Of a stretch of 64,000 nucleotides of DNA, positions 29,932-38,268 are shown piece after piece (the first letter of the stretch is position 1; every line of letters begins with the position of its first letter). The notes under the pieces were generated by a model that saw only the letters and a list, made by a program, of their open reading frames with translations, did no database searches and had not been told where the DNA came from. Position numbers and translations under genes: made by a program. This stretch comes from Okibacterium fritillariae. GTDB taxonomy: Bacteria; Actinomycetota; Actinomycetes; Actinomycetales; Microbacteriaceae. The stretch spans positions 1-64,000 of the forward strand of contig NZ_FUZP01000003.1 in NCBI RefSeq assembly GCF_900167575.1, in the 5' to 3' direction.

Positions 29932-30483
29932 TCAGGCGTAGACGTGCGGCGCGAGCACGGCCACATCGCGCAGGTTGCGGTAACGCTCCGCGTAGTCGAG
30001 GCCATAGCCCACGACGAATTCGTTCGGGATGTCGAAACCGACGTAGCGGCAGTCGATCTCGACCTTGGCGGCATCCGGTTTGCGAAGAAGTGCACACACC
30101 TCGATGGAGGCGGCACCGCGCGCCGCGAAGTTCTCGAGCAGCCACGACAACGTGAGCCCGGAGTCGATGATGTCCTCGACGATGAGCACGTGGCGGCCCT
30201 CGAGCGGGGTGTCGAGGTCCTTGCGAATCTGCACGACACCCGACGACTTGGTGCTGTTGCCGTAGGACGAAACGGCCATCCAGTCGATCTCGACGTGGTT
30301 GCGCAGCTCGCGGCTCAGGTCGGCCATCACCATGACGGCGCCCTTGAGCACACCCACGAGGAGCAGGTCTTCGCCCTCGTAGTCGGCCTCGATGCGCCGC
30401 GCCAGCTCGCGCAGCTTGTCGTGGATCTGCTCCTCGGTCACCAAAACTTGGGCGAGGTCGCCCTGAACGTCCGTCGATTCCAT
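29932..30483 (-). CDS. hpt: Hypoxanthine phosphoribosyltransferase
   Basis: 183 residues, ATG at 30483. It salvages hypoxanthine and guanine with PRPP. It has the PRPP loop VLIVEDIIDSGLTLSWLL, the upstream LLVGVLKGAVMVMADL and IDWMAVSSYGNSTKSSG, and the base-contact end VGFDIPNEFVVGYGLDYAE. It sits between tilS and ftsH, the conserved tilS-hpt-ftsH order. Confidence 0.97.
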   Translation of the reverse strand: MESTDVQGDLAQVLVTEEQIHDKLRELARRIEADYEGEDLLLVGVLKGAVMVMADLSRELRNHVEIDWMAVSSYGNSTKSSGVVQIRKDLDTPLEGRHVLIVEDIIDSGLTLSWLLENFAARGAASIEVCALLRKPDAAKVEIDCRYVGFDIPNEFVVGYGLDYAERYRNLRDVAVLAPHVYA

Positions 30484-30517
30484 GATTCGAGTGTACGGAT
30501 GTCTCGGGCCTCCTGGG

Positions 30518-31549
30518 TTACGCGTCAGCCCCCTCGGAGGTGCGCGCCGTGAAGACGAGGAGTGCGCCTTCGCGCGTGACGCTGATGCCCGGCACGTCGA
30601 TGGGGCCCTGGCCGCGCCAGTCGGTGACGAGGCGTGCGATCTCGAGGGTGTGGGCGCGGTTCAGGTATTGGCCGAACTCGCCTGCGGCCACCACGCGGAT
30701 GATGCGGTTGCGCAGGGCCGCCGGGTTCACGGCCAGAGCGCGCACGTCGACCGCGATGCCCGCCTCGGCCGGCTCGCAGATCTCTTCGATGATCTCGTCG
30801 ACCATGCGGTCGAGCGCCTCGCTGTCCTCGCGCAAGATGTCGGCGGTGCGCACGAGCGCCTCGGCCACGCCCGGCCCGAGCTCGCGCTCCAGGACGGGCA
30901 GCACGGCCTGGCGCACGCGCACGCGGCTGAACCGGTGTTCATCGTTGTGGGGGTCGGTCCACGCGTCGAGGCCCAGGGCGTCGCACGAGGCGTGCGTGGT
31001 TTCACGGTGCACCTCGAGGAGTGGTCGCAGGTAACGGTCGGCGAGCTCGGACATCCCGCGCAGGCTCGCCGGCCCCGCACCCCGGGCAAGGCCGAGCAAC
31101 ACGGTTTCGGCCTGGTCGTCGAGCGTGTGACCGATCAGGATGTGGGACGCCCCCGTCTCGGCGAACACCTCCGCGAAAGCGTCATACCGTGCGTGACGGG
31201 CTGCTGCTTCGGGACCCGCGCCGCTCGACACGACGACCTGTTTGACGATGACGGGTGCGAGGCCGAGAGCCGAGGCTTGCTCGGCGGCGCGGGCTGCGAC
31301 ATCCTCGGAGCCGGACTGCAGGGCGTGATCGACGATAACGGCGCCCGCGCGGATGCCGAGTTTGGGCGCCTCGAACGCGACTGCCGCCGCGAGAGCCAGA
31401 GAGTCGGGGCCGCCGCTCAGCGCAACCAGGACGAGGGGGCTGCCCTCTCCCCCGACGTGCGCGGCGAGCGAACGCCGCACGGCCGTGCGCACCTCGGCCG
31501 TTGCCGGATCGAGGGGACGGCGATGTTCAGGGCGCGCGGAGGGAGGCAT
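30518..31549 (-). CDS. tilS: tRNA(Ile)-lysidine synthetase
   Basis: 343 residues, ATG at 31549. The N-terminal PP-loop ATPase has [18 protein letters not shown], followed by [31 protein letters not shown] and [14 protein letters not shown]. It places lysidine on C34 of tRNA-Ile so that AUA is read as Ile. The C-terminal domain is short, as in other actinobacteria. It is divergent from ppa with only 41 bases between them, so promoters must overlap. Confidence 0.96.
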   Translation of the reverse strand: MPPSARPEHRRPLDPATAEVRTAVRRSLAAHVGGEGSPLVLVALSGGPDSLALAAAVAFEAPKLGIRAGAVIVDHALQSGSEDVAARAAEQASALGLAPVIVKQVVVSSGAGPEAAARHARYDAFAEVFAETGASHILIGHTLDDQAETVLLGLARGAGPASLRGMSELADRYLRPLLEVHRETTHASCDALGLDAWTDPHNDEHRFSRVRVRQAVLPVLERELGPGVAEALVRTADILREDSEALDRMVDEIIEEICEPAEAGIAVDVRALAVNPAALRNRIIRVVAAGEFGQYLNRAHTLEIARLVTDWRGQGPIDVPGISVTREGALLVFTARTSEGADA

Positions 31550-31590
31550 CCAGTAACGTTATTCCAGACTTCACGAGCAAGGAGAAACTC

Positions 31591-32085
31591 ATGGCAGGTT
31601 ACGACGTCGTCGTAGAAATTCCCAAGGGCAGCCGCAACAAGTACGAGGTCGACCACGAGACCGGTCGCGTCTACCTCGACCGCGTGCTGTTCACGTCGTT
31701 CGTCTACCCGACCGACTACGGCTACTTCGAGAACACGCTGGGCCTCGACGGCGACCCCGTCGACGCGCTCGTGCTGCTCGAATACCCCGTGTTCCCGGGC
31801 GTGGGCGTCAAGGTTCGCCCCGTCGGCGTTCTCAACATGAGCGACGAGGCCGGTTCCGACGCCAAGGTCGTCGTGGTTCCCGTGAAAGACCCGCGCTGGA
31901 GCCACATTCAGGACATCGACGACGTTCCGCAGCAGACGCGCAACGAGATCGAGCACTTCTTCACGCGTTACAAAGACCTCGAGCCCGGCAAGTGGGTCAA
32001 GATCGAGGGCTGGGGCAACGCGGCCGAGGCCGAGCAGATCGTGCAAGACGGTTTCACCAAGCTGAAAGAAGAGGGCGGCCACTAG
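31591..32085 (+). CDS. ppa: Inorganic pyrophosphatase, family I
   Basis: 164 residues, ATG at 31591 after AAGGAGAAACTC. It hydrolyses pyrophosphate and pulls biosynthetic reactions forward. Motifs are [39 protein letters not shown] with the catalytic aspartates, and [17 protein letters not shown]. Normal length for bacterial hexameric enzymes. Confidence 0.97.
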   Translation: MAGYDVVVEIPKGSRNKYEVDHETGRVYLDRVLFTSFVYPTDYGYFENTLGLDGDPVDALVLLEYPVFPGVGVKVRPVGVLNMSDEAGSDAKVVVVPVKDPRWSHIQDIDDVPQQTRNEIEHFFTRYKDLEPGKWVKIEGWGNAAEAEQIVQDGFTKLKEEGGH

Positions 32086-32102
32086 TCGCTGGCTTTCTTT
32101 CG

Positions 32103-32137
32103 GGATGCCCTCGCTCGCGTGTGCGGCGGGGGCATCC
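32103..32137 (+). terminator. Candidate hairpin after ppa
   Basis: GGATGCCC (32103-32110) pairs with GGGCATCC (32130-32137) over a GC-rich 19-base loop, followed by GTGTTTGCG. The loop is large, so this is a weak candidate. The rest of 32138-32265 shows no gene. Confidence 0.3.
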
Positions 32138-32269
32138 GTGTTTGCGCCCGCCGGTTTACAGGGCACGGCCTCGCCGGCCGCGTCGCATCTGCCCGCCGAT
32201 CCGTTGCGGCGCACCTGGCCGGGCTCGTCGTGTCGCTCTGAGGTCGCTCCCGGTCAGCCTCGATACGTT

Positions 32270-32298
32270 TTGCCAAAGTGCCGCCGAATCCGTATGCT
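32270..32298 (+). promoter_or_regulatory. Promoter of tRNA-Glu
   Basis: A -35 element TTGCCA (32270-32275) and a -10 element TATGCT (32293-32298) are separated by exactly 17 bases. They end 34 bases before the tRNA-Glu gene, the best sigma-70-type promoter in the window. Confidence 0.6.
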
Positions 32299-32332
32299 TG
32301 GTCGTCGGTAGTTCAGTGCCCTCGGGCACACC

Positions 32333-32405
32333 GGCCCCATCGTTTAGTGGCCTAGGACACCGCCCTTTCACGGCGGCAGCACGGGTTCGAATCCCGTTGG
32401 GGTCA
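32333..32405 (+). tRNA. tRNA-Glu, anticodon UUC
   Basis: Begins GGCCCCATCGTTTAGTGG. Acceptor arms GGCCCCA and TGGGGTC pair with one G-T. The anticodon loop CTTTCAC gives TTC, and the T arm has GGTTCGAATCC. CCA is not encoded (followed by CGG). 73 nt. Confidence 0.96.
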
Positions 32406-32536
32406 CGGTACTACTACACTGAAGAACAGCAACACCGCACAAAACCAGCTCGAAACGCCCGTGTAAAAAACGGAGCGAAACATACGGCATAATGGTCAGG
32501 TGCGAAAAGCACGAAAACACAGCAACACAATATCGA

Positions 32537-32613
32537 GGCCCTGTAGCGCAGTTGGTTAGCGTGCCGCCCTGTCACGGCGGAGGTCGCGGGTTCAAGTCCC
32601 GTCAGGGTCGCCA
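32537..32613 (+). tRNA. tRNA-Asp, anticodon GUC
   Basis: Begins GGCCCTGTAGCGCAGTTGG; acceptor GGCCCTG pairs with CAGGGTC; anticodon loop CTGTCAC gives GTC; T arm GGGTTCAAGTCCC. CCA is encoded at 32611-32613. A CATAAT -10-like element lies at 32488-32493 in the AT-richer spacer from tRNA-Glu. Confidence 0.96.
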
Positions 32614-32616
32614 GGT

Positions 32617-32645
32617 CGAATGCCTCTCCTTTTGGAGGGGCATTT
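32617..32645 (+). terminator. Hairpin between tRNA-Asp and tRNA-Phe
   Basis: AATGCCTCTCC and GGAGGGGCATT form an 11-base-pair stem with one G-T pair around TTTT, followed by TTTCACC. It may terminate or attenuate between the two tRNAs, or act as a processing signal in a joint transcript. Confidence 0.55.
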
Positions 32646-32667
32646 CACCATGGAGGCGACAGCCTTC

Positions 32668-32743
32668 GGCTCTGTAGCTCAGTTGGTAGAGCGTTCGACT
32701 GAAAATCGAGAGGTCACGGGATCGACGCCCGTCGGAGCCACCA
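32668..32743 (+). tRNA. tRNA-Phe, anticodon GAA
   Basis: Begins GGCTCTGTAGCTCAGTTGG; acceptor GGCTCTG pairs with CGGAGCC; anticodon loop CTGAAAA gives GAA. The T loop region reads GGGATCGACGCCC rather than the usual TTCGA or TTCAA, a small oddity. CCA is encoded at 32741-32743. Confidence 0.94.
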
Positions 32744-32764
32744 CAGCGAAGCAATCTCAATGCG

Positions 32765-32799
32765 AAATCCCCCGAACGCCTCGCGGCGCCGGGGGATTT
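32765..32799. terminator. Bidirectional terminator after tRNA-Phe
   Basis: AAATCCCCCG pairs with CGGGGGATTT in a GC-rich hairpin with a further inner stem. It lies between tRNA-Phe and the convergent zinc-ribbon gene and can serve both. Confidence 0.7.
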
Positions 32800-32832
32800 C
32801 TCGATAAGCGGGTCGTGCGAGGCAGACGCCGA

Positions 32833-33399
32833 TCAGTCGAAGAGCTCGCTCAGCCAGTTGTCTTTGCGCTTGCGGCCCTGGCCGCTGCGGTTGTCGTTGT
32901 TGTAGCGGCGGTCGTCGTCGTAGCGGCGGTCGCTGTCGCGGCTGCCGTAGCCGTTGTTGTCGCGGTTGCCGGTGATGCCGCCGAGCAGGCCGCCCAGTCC
33001 CCCGCGGCCGAAGTCGTCGCTGTCGTCGCGGCGGCGGTGGTCGTCGCGGTCGCGCGGCGAGCGGTTATCGCGACCGTCGCTGTAGCCGCGGGCGCCGTCG
33101 TCCCAGCGGTCGGAGCCGCGGCCCGGGAACGGGCGGTCGGCGTCGCGCGGAAGGCCTGTATAGGGGTTGGGTGCATCGGTGTGGCCGCCGGGCATGCCGT
33201 TGACCGGGCCCTGCTGCACGGACGCGGCCTCGGCCGAGACGGCTGCGGCGGCTCCACCGAACTCGCGGCTGGCGCGATCGAGGATCTTGTCGAGCTCGCC
33301 ACGGTCGAGCCATACGCCACGGCAGGTGGGGCAGTAGTCGATCTCGACACCGGAGCGTTCGCTCATGACGAGGGGGACATTGTCGACCGGGCAGTTCAT
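32833..33399 (-). CDS. Zinc-ribbon (TFIIB-type) protein with Arg/Asp/Gly-rich tail
   Basis: 188 residues, ATG at 33399. The first 40 residues are a zinc ribbon (MNCPVDNVPLVMSER, DYCPTCRGVWLDRGELDKIL) of the zf-TFIIB family. The rest is disordered: a GQ-poor linker, then repeated R-D-D, D-R-R-Y-D-D and R-Y-N-N-D-N units, a short hydrophobic GLGGLLGG patch, and a basic end with DNWLSELFD. Such proteins are common in actinobacteria and probably bind nucleic acid or act in assembly; the role is not known. The gap upstream (33400-33595) shows nothing. Confidence 0.82.
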   Translation of the reverse strand: MNCPVDNVPLVMSERSGVEIDYCPTCRGVWLDRGELDKILDRASREFGGAAAAVSAEAASVQQGPVNGMPGGHTDAPNPYTGLPRDADRPFPGRGSDRWDDGARGYSDGRDNRSPRDRDDHRRRDDSDDFGRGGLGGLLGGITGNRDNNGYGSRDSDRRYDDDRRYNNDNRSGQGRKRKDNWLSELFD

Positions 33400-33595
33400 T
33401 GCGGATTCCTCACTGAAGTGGCGCGGGATGCGCGGGGTGACGCAGTTGTGCGTTCACCGAATCTAATCAGGAGGGACTCAGAAACCGCTGGGAGGCAGAT
33501 TGGCGGCCGGCACAACCGTCGGGGGCAGCGGCATGCACAGCCTGCGGCACTCTGACGGCGCGCAGACGGTTCTCGACAGGTGACCCGCGGCGATT

Positions 33596-34171
33596 TCAGT
33601 CGTCGAGGTCGCCCCAGCGGCGGGTCTCGGTCGCCGCGATGAGCTGGAGCAGCGCCTCGCGCAGAACGTCATGCTGGGGCAGCTCGGGGAAGATCGTGGC
33701 CTCGAGGTCGTGTGCGCGGCGGAAGGCGTCGGCGCCCTCGGGGGTGATCACGACGACGTGGCGACGACGATCGGATGCATCGGCGCTGCGTTCCACATAA
33801 CCGTCGCGCTCGAGCCGGTCGAGGGTGCGCGACATGGTCTGCGTCTGCACGCGGGCGCGGCGGGCCAATTCGATCTGGCTGGCGGGGCCGGTCGAGAGGA
33901 AGTGCAGCACGATGAGGCCCGCGTGCGTGAGTCCGTGGCTTTCGAGCGCCTCGGCCCAGGCGTGTTCCACGAGGCGCGAGGCCGTGGACAGGAGACGGCC
34001 GGTGGGCCAGGCATCCATCGGGCCGCCCTCGGGGTTCACGCTGGCCGGCGGCGTGGGCGATGCCGTGGACGACGAGGACGCCGAAGCATGCGCAGAAGTA
34101 GAAGCCGAGTCGTGGGGCGCAGAACCCGCGGCAACGCCCTGTTGAGGGGTGTTGCGCGGCTCGGGTGTCAT
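33596..34171 (-). CDS. MarR-family transcriptional regulator
   Basis: 191 residues, ATG at 34171. Residues 1-50 form a Ser/Ala/Pro-rich disordered extension; a second ATG (MDAWPTGRLLST) could be the real start for a 140-residue MarR protein. The winged-helix part has LTHAGLIVLHFLSTGPASQI, ELARRARVQTQTMSRTLDRL and YVERSADASDRRRHVVVIT. It is divergent from a DHA2 exporter across an 82-base gap, the usual layout for a MarR repressor that controls its neighbour and itself. Confidence 0.88.
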   Translation of the reverse strand: MTPEPRNTPQQGVAAGSAPHDSASTSAHASASSSSTASPTPPASVNPEGGPMDAWPTGRLLSTASRLVEHAWAEALESHGLTHAGLIVLHFLSTGPASQIELARRARVQTQTMSRTLDRLERDGYVERSADASDRRRHVVVITPEGADAFRRAHDLEATIFPELPQHDVLREALLQLIAATETRRWGDLDD

Positions 34172-34253
34172 GGGACTAATGTACTCCTGGTAATAAACAG
34201 TCAGCAGGCTTACTATTTTCACGTCGACGTCACGTCGGCCGGAAAGGCACACC
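34172..34253. promoter_or_regulatory. Divergent promoter/operator region between the MarR gene and the exporter
   Basis: An AT-richer 82-base gap containing TACTCCTGGTAATAAACAG and GGCTTACTATTTTCAC, with loose inverted AGTAA/TTATT elements. GGAAAGG precedes the exporter GTG. The MarR binding site most likely lies here, but no clean palindrome can be defined. Confidence 0.4.
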
Positions 34254-35870
34254 GTGAGTTCTCCGCGCACCCGCTGGTTCGGGTTGGTTTTCATCAGCAT
34301 CGCCGTCGCGCTCATCATCGTCGATTCCACGATCGTGAATGTCGCCATTCCGTCGATCGTCGACGACCTCGGCATCAGCTCGACCGAGGTGCAGTGGGTG
34401 CAGGAGTCGTACACGTTGGTGTTCGCATCCCTGTTGCTCGTGTTCGGCACGCTCGCCGATCGCATCGGCCGGAAGCGCATGCTGCTCATCGGCGTGACGA
34501 TCTTCGCGCTGGCGTCGATCGCCGCGGCCCTGGCGCCGACCGGGGGTGTCCTCATCGCGACGCGCGTGGTGCAGGGTGTGGGCGGCGCGATGGTGCTGCC
34601 GACGACGTTGTCGCTCATCAACGCGACGTTCCGCGGCAAGGAGCGCGCGATCGCGTTCGCGGTGTGGGGGTCGACGATCGGCGGCATGACGGCGCTCGGT
34701 CCCCTGCTGGGCGGCTACCTGACGACGTATGCGTCGTGGCGGTGGGCGTTCGGCATCAACATTCCTCTCGGCATCCTGATCGTCATCGGCGTCGTCGTCA
34801 CGGTGAAGGAGTCTCGGGGCTCGGGGCAGACGCGGGTCGACCTGGTGGGCGCGCTGCTGTCGGTGATCACGTTTGCCGCGCTGGTGTTCGGTTTGATCGA
34901 GGGGCGCACGTTCGGGTGGTGGCGGGCGGAGGACGGCCTCGCATTCGGGGACTGGGTGTGGCCGTTCTGGTTGTCGCCCATTCCGCTGGCCTTCGTGGTG
35001 TCCGCCGTGGCCGGGTTCCTGTTCGTGTGGAGCGAGCGGCGCAAGGAGCGGGCCGGCAAACCGACCATGTTGAGCGTCGGGCTGTTCGGCATCCCGTCGT
35101 TCCGCAATGGCAACATCGCGGCCCTGATCGTGTCGCTGGGTGAGTTCGGCATCATCCTTTCGCTGCCGTTGTGGTTGCAGAATGTGATCGGCTACAGCGC
35201 CTTGCAGACGGGTCTCGTGCTGCTGGCGTTGGCCATCGGGTCGTTCGTGGCGAGCGGGTTTGCGGGCGCGTTCGGCAACAAGGTCGCGGCCGTCACGATC
35301 GTGCGCGTGGGCCTGGCGGCCGAGATCGTGGGAGTCGCGGGACTCGGGTTCGTGATCGGTGTGGATACGTCGTGGGCGGCGCTCGTGCCGTTCCTGTTCG
35401 TCTACGGTTTCGGCGTGGGTCTTGCGACCGCTCAGCTGACGGGTGTGGTGTTGCGCGATGTGCCGGTAGAACGCTCCGGGCAGGGGTCGGGCACGCAGTC
35501 CACCGCGCGCCAGGTGGGTTCAGCTCTCGGCATTGCGATTCTCGGCACGATCCTGTTCACGAGCACGGGCGGCATCCTGGGCGGCAAGCTCGACGACGCG
35601 GGGGTACCTGCCGAGCAGCGCGATCAAGTGGTGTCTGCCGTGGTCGATAGCGCGGGTTCGGCCCTGCCCGGTCTGGCAAACAATCCTCGAACAGCTGCGA
35701 TTGCGGATGACGCACGCGAGGCTTTCAGCGAGGGAACGAAGTTCTCGGCGTTCGCCGCCGCGGGCTTCTTGACCCTCGGCTTCATCGCCACGCTCTCGCT
35801 GGGGTCGGGTCGACCGGCGCGAGAGCGTGACGACGTCAGCTCACCTGGATCTTCTTCGCGCGAGCCTTGA
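34254..35870 (+). CDS. MFS drug exporter, DHA2 (14-helix) type
   Basis: 538 residues, GTG start at 34254 after GGAAAGG. The EmrB/QacA-like pattern starts with LIIVDSTIVNVAIPSIVDDL, followed by VQWVQESYTLVFASLLLVFG, LADRIGRKRMLLIGV, and VLIATRVVQGVGGAMVLPT. It contains about 14 membrane helices and a C-terminal Ser-rich tail. Probably a proton-driven multidrug exporter under the divergent MarR gene. Its last 35 bases overlap the convergent acyl-CoA oxidase gene. Confidence 0.93.
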   Translation: MSSPRTRWFGLVFISIAVALIIVDSTIVNVAIPSIVDDLGISSTEVQWVQESYTLVFASLLLVFGTLADRIGRKRMLLIGVTIFALASIAAALAPTGGVLIATRVVQGVGGAMVLPTTLSLINATFRGKERAIAFAVWGSTIGGMTALGPLLGGYLTTYASWRWAFGINIPLGILIVIGVVVTVKESRGSGQTRVDLVGALLSVITFAALVFGLIEGRTFGWWRAEDGLAFGDWVWPFWLSPIPLAFVVSAVAGFLFVWSERRKERAGKPTMLSVGLFGIPSFRNGNIAALIVSLGEFGIILSLPLWLQNVIGYSALQTGLVLLALAIGSFVASGFAGAFGNKVAAVTIVRVGLAAEIVGVAGLGFVIGVDTSWAALVPFLFVYGFGVGLATAQLTGVVLRDVPVERSGQGSGTQSTARQVGSALGIAILGTILFTSTGGILGGKLDDAGVPAEQRDQVVSAVVDSAGSALPGLANNPRTAAIADDAREAFSEGTKFSAFAAAGFLTLGFIATLSLGSGRPARERDDVSSPGSSSREP

Positions 35871-38115
35871 GCGTCTTCTCGTCGATCGGCAGCTCACCGG
35901 CTTCGCGTTTGCGCGCGAAGTAGGACGCGGCCTCTTCTTGGCGGGCCTGCTCGGCGCCCGTGGCGATGGGCGCGCGCACGTGCTCGGGACCGTAGCCGAA
36001 GGCTTCGACGAGGTCGGCGGCGTGGGGGCGCAGGCGCGCGATGAGCCGGTCGATGTAGGGCCCGACGGCTCCGGCACGCTGGGGCGAGAGGCGCCCGGCG
36101 ATGAGGTACCACGCGAGGTGCTTCTCGACGAGGCCGAGGCCGAAGAGGTCGCGCACCCAGGTGAGCACCTGGCGCGTGTCGCTGTCGGCGATCTTGTCGA
36201 GACCGGCCGTGAAGGCCTCCCATTGCAGGAGCTCGGCGTGGGCGCGGGCCGCCTCGATGAGCTCGTTCTGGTTGTCGTTGAAGAGCGCGGCGGCCTCGAC
36301 GGGGCCGAGCTTGCCGGCGGGGCGCAGCTTGGCGGCGAGCTGCTCGACCATGGTCTCGACGCGGCCGGTGAGGAGTTCGCGCTGCGTGTCGGTGTCGCGG
36401 AGGTGGCCGACGGACCGCGCCGTGGAGCCGAGGTCGGCGACGGTCTGCGCGAGCGAACGGAGTCCCGTGCCGTGGACAGCGCGATCGGCGACCTGACCGG
36501 CGGCATACTTGGCGAGAACCTTGGCATCGGCGCCCTTGAAGCGCTTGGCGACGTCGCCCAGCAGCCGCTTGCCGACGAGCTGCAGGAGCACGTTGTTGTC
36601 GCCCTCGAAGGTGGCGTAGACGTCGAGGTCGGCGCGCAGGCCCGTGAGCCGGTTCTCGGCCAGGAAGCCGGCACCGCCGCAGGCCTCGCGCGCCTCTTGC
36701 AGGGTGTCGAGCGCGTGCCACGTGGACAGTGACTTCAGCGCGGCCGCGAGCGTTTCAAGGTCTTGGCGGTCGTCGTCGGTGTCGGCGGCGCCGCTGAAGA
36801 CACCGTCGAACTTCACGAGCAGGTCGTCGTGGGCGAAGATCTGCGCGTAGGTGGTGGCGAGACGGGGCAGGAGCCGGCGCTGGTGGCGCTGGTAGTCGAG
36901 GATGACTTCCTCATGCGTGTCGCTGCCGGCGTTGAACTGCCGACGCTCGCTGCCATACGTGAGGGCGATCTGCAGGGCCAGGGCGGATGCCGCGGTGGCC
37001 GCGCCGTCGAGCGAGACGCGTCCCTGCACCAGGGTGCCGAGCATCGTGAAGAAGCGGCGACCCGGGCTCGCGATGGGCGAGGAGTAGGTGCCGTCCTCGG
37101 CGACGTCGCCGTAGCGGTTGAGTAGGTTTTCGCGCGGGATGCGCACGTCGTCGAAGTGCAGCCGGCCGTTGTCGATGCCGTTGAGGCCACCCTTCAGGCC
37201 GTCGTCTTCGCCACCGACGCCGGGGAGGAAGGCGCCGTCGGCGTCGCGCAGCGGCACGTAGAAGCAGTGCACGCCGTGGTTGACGCCGTTGGTGATGAGC
37301 TGCGCGAAGAGGGTGGCGGCGGTGCCGTGGACGGCCGCGTTGCCGAGGTAGTCCTTCCAGGCCGCGCGAAACGGGGTCTGGATGACGAACTCGCGGGTGG
37401 CGGGGTCGTAGGTGGCCGTGGTGGCGATGCTCGAGACATCCGAGCCGTGGCCCGTCTCGGTCATGGCGAACGCGCCGGGCACCTCGAGGCTCATGGCGCC
37501 GGGCAGGAAAGCCGTGTGGTGCTTCTCGGTGCCGAGGTGCAGGATGGCTGCCCCGAAGAGACCCCACTGCACGCCCGACTTGATCTGCAGCGACGGGTCG
37601 GCGAGGACGAGTTCTTCGAAGCCGGCGATGTTGCCGCCGTGGTCGTCGTGGCCACCGAGACGGGTGGGGAACGCGCGGTGGACTTGGCCGTTCTCGACGA
37701 GCTTGTGCAGTTGTTCGAAGACGCGCTGGCGGTGCTCGACCATGCCGAGGCTTTCGTCGCGCTGCATGTCGGGCCGGCCGGCGAGGGCCCGCGAGGCGAG
37801 GCGCGCCTCGGGCCAGCTGCCGAGGAGGGTGTGGGCGAGCGACGGGATGTCGACGCGCGGCCCGTCGCCGTCGTCGGACGCGGAACGCGAGCGTTCGGGG
37901 CGCGGTGCTTCGGTGGCGGCCTGCGTCGGGCTTTCGGCGTCGACGCCGCCGGGGCCGGGGAGGTGGGAGACGGCCTCGGGGTCGACGAGCGCGTCGGGGG
38001 CGACGGTTTCGGACGCACCGCGGGCGGTCGCCGCGGCCGATGCGCGGTCGGATGCCTCGGGGCCCGTGTTTTGCGCGGCGAGGTCGTTGGGGGTTGCGTC
38101 GGTTCGGTTGCTCAT
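35836..38115 (-). CDS. Acyl-CoA oxidase/dehydrogenase with N-terminal extension
   Basis: 759 residues, ATG at 38115 after GGAAAGG. Residues 1-95 are an Ala/Pro/Asp-rich disordered extension. The FAD-binding acyl-CoA oxidase domains follow: GVQWGLFGAAILHLGTEKHH, AFAMTETGHGSDVSSIATTA, LHFDDVRIPRENLLNRYG, RRQFNAGSDTHEEVILDYQR, ACGGAGFLAENRLTGLR, and an ACOX C-terminal domain. Family members oxidise acyl-CoA to enoyl-CoA in fatty-acid breakdown, passing electrons to oxygen. No other beta-oxidation gene is nearby. Confidence 0.92.
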   Translation of the reverse strand: MSNRTDATPNDLAAQNTGPEASDRASAAATARGASETVAPDALVDPEAVSHLPGPGGVDAESPTQAATEAPRPERSRSASDDGDGPRVDIPSLAHTLLGSWPEARLASRALAGRPDMQRDESLGMVEHRQRVFEQLHKLVENGQVHRAFPTRLGGHDDHGGNIAGFEELVLADPSLQIKSGVQWGLFGAAILHLGTEKHHTAFLPGAMSLEVPGAFAMTETGHGSDVSSIATTATYDPATREFVIQTPFRAAWKDYLGNAAVHGTAATLFAQLITNGVNHGVHCFYVPLRDADGAFLPGVGGEDDGLKGGLNGIDNGRLHFDDVRIPRENLLNRYGDVAEDGTYSSPIASPGRRFFTMLGTLVQGRVSLDGAATAASALALQIALTYGSERRQFNAGSDTHEEVILDYQRHQRRLLPRLATTYAQIFAHDDLLVKFDGVFSGAADTDDDRQDLETLAAALKSLSTWHALDTLQEAREACGGAGFLAENRLTGLRADLDVYATFEGDNNVLLQLVGKRLLGDVAKRFKGADAKVLAKYAAGQVADRAVHGTGLRSLAQTVADLGSTARSVGHLRDTDTQRELLTGRVETMVEQLAAKLRPAGKLGPVEAAALFNDNQNELIEAARAHAELLQWEAFTAGLDKIADSDTRQVLTWVRDLFGLGLVEKHLAWYLIAGRLSPQRAGAVGPYIDRLIARLRPHAADLVEAFGYGPEHVRAPIATGAEQARQEEAASYFARKREAGELPIDEKTLKARAKKIQVS

Positions 38116-38268
38116 TGAGATCTGCCTTTCCACACTGAAATCTGTGTCGATAGTAGGAGTCCGCTAATGATCCGTGAAGCGATGCGTGGGATTGCCACAA
38201 AGGTGCGCGAGCCGCCCGCGGCCGTCGCTGTCGATTTCTACAGGGATGCGGGCAATGCCGGCGGTTGG

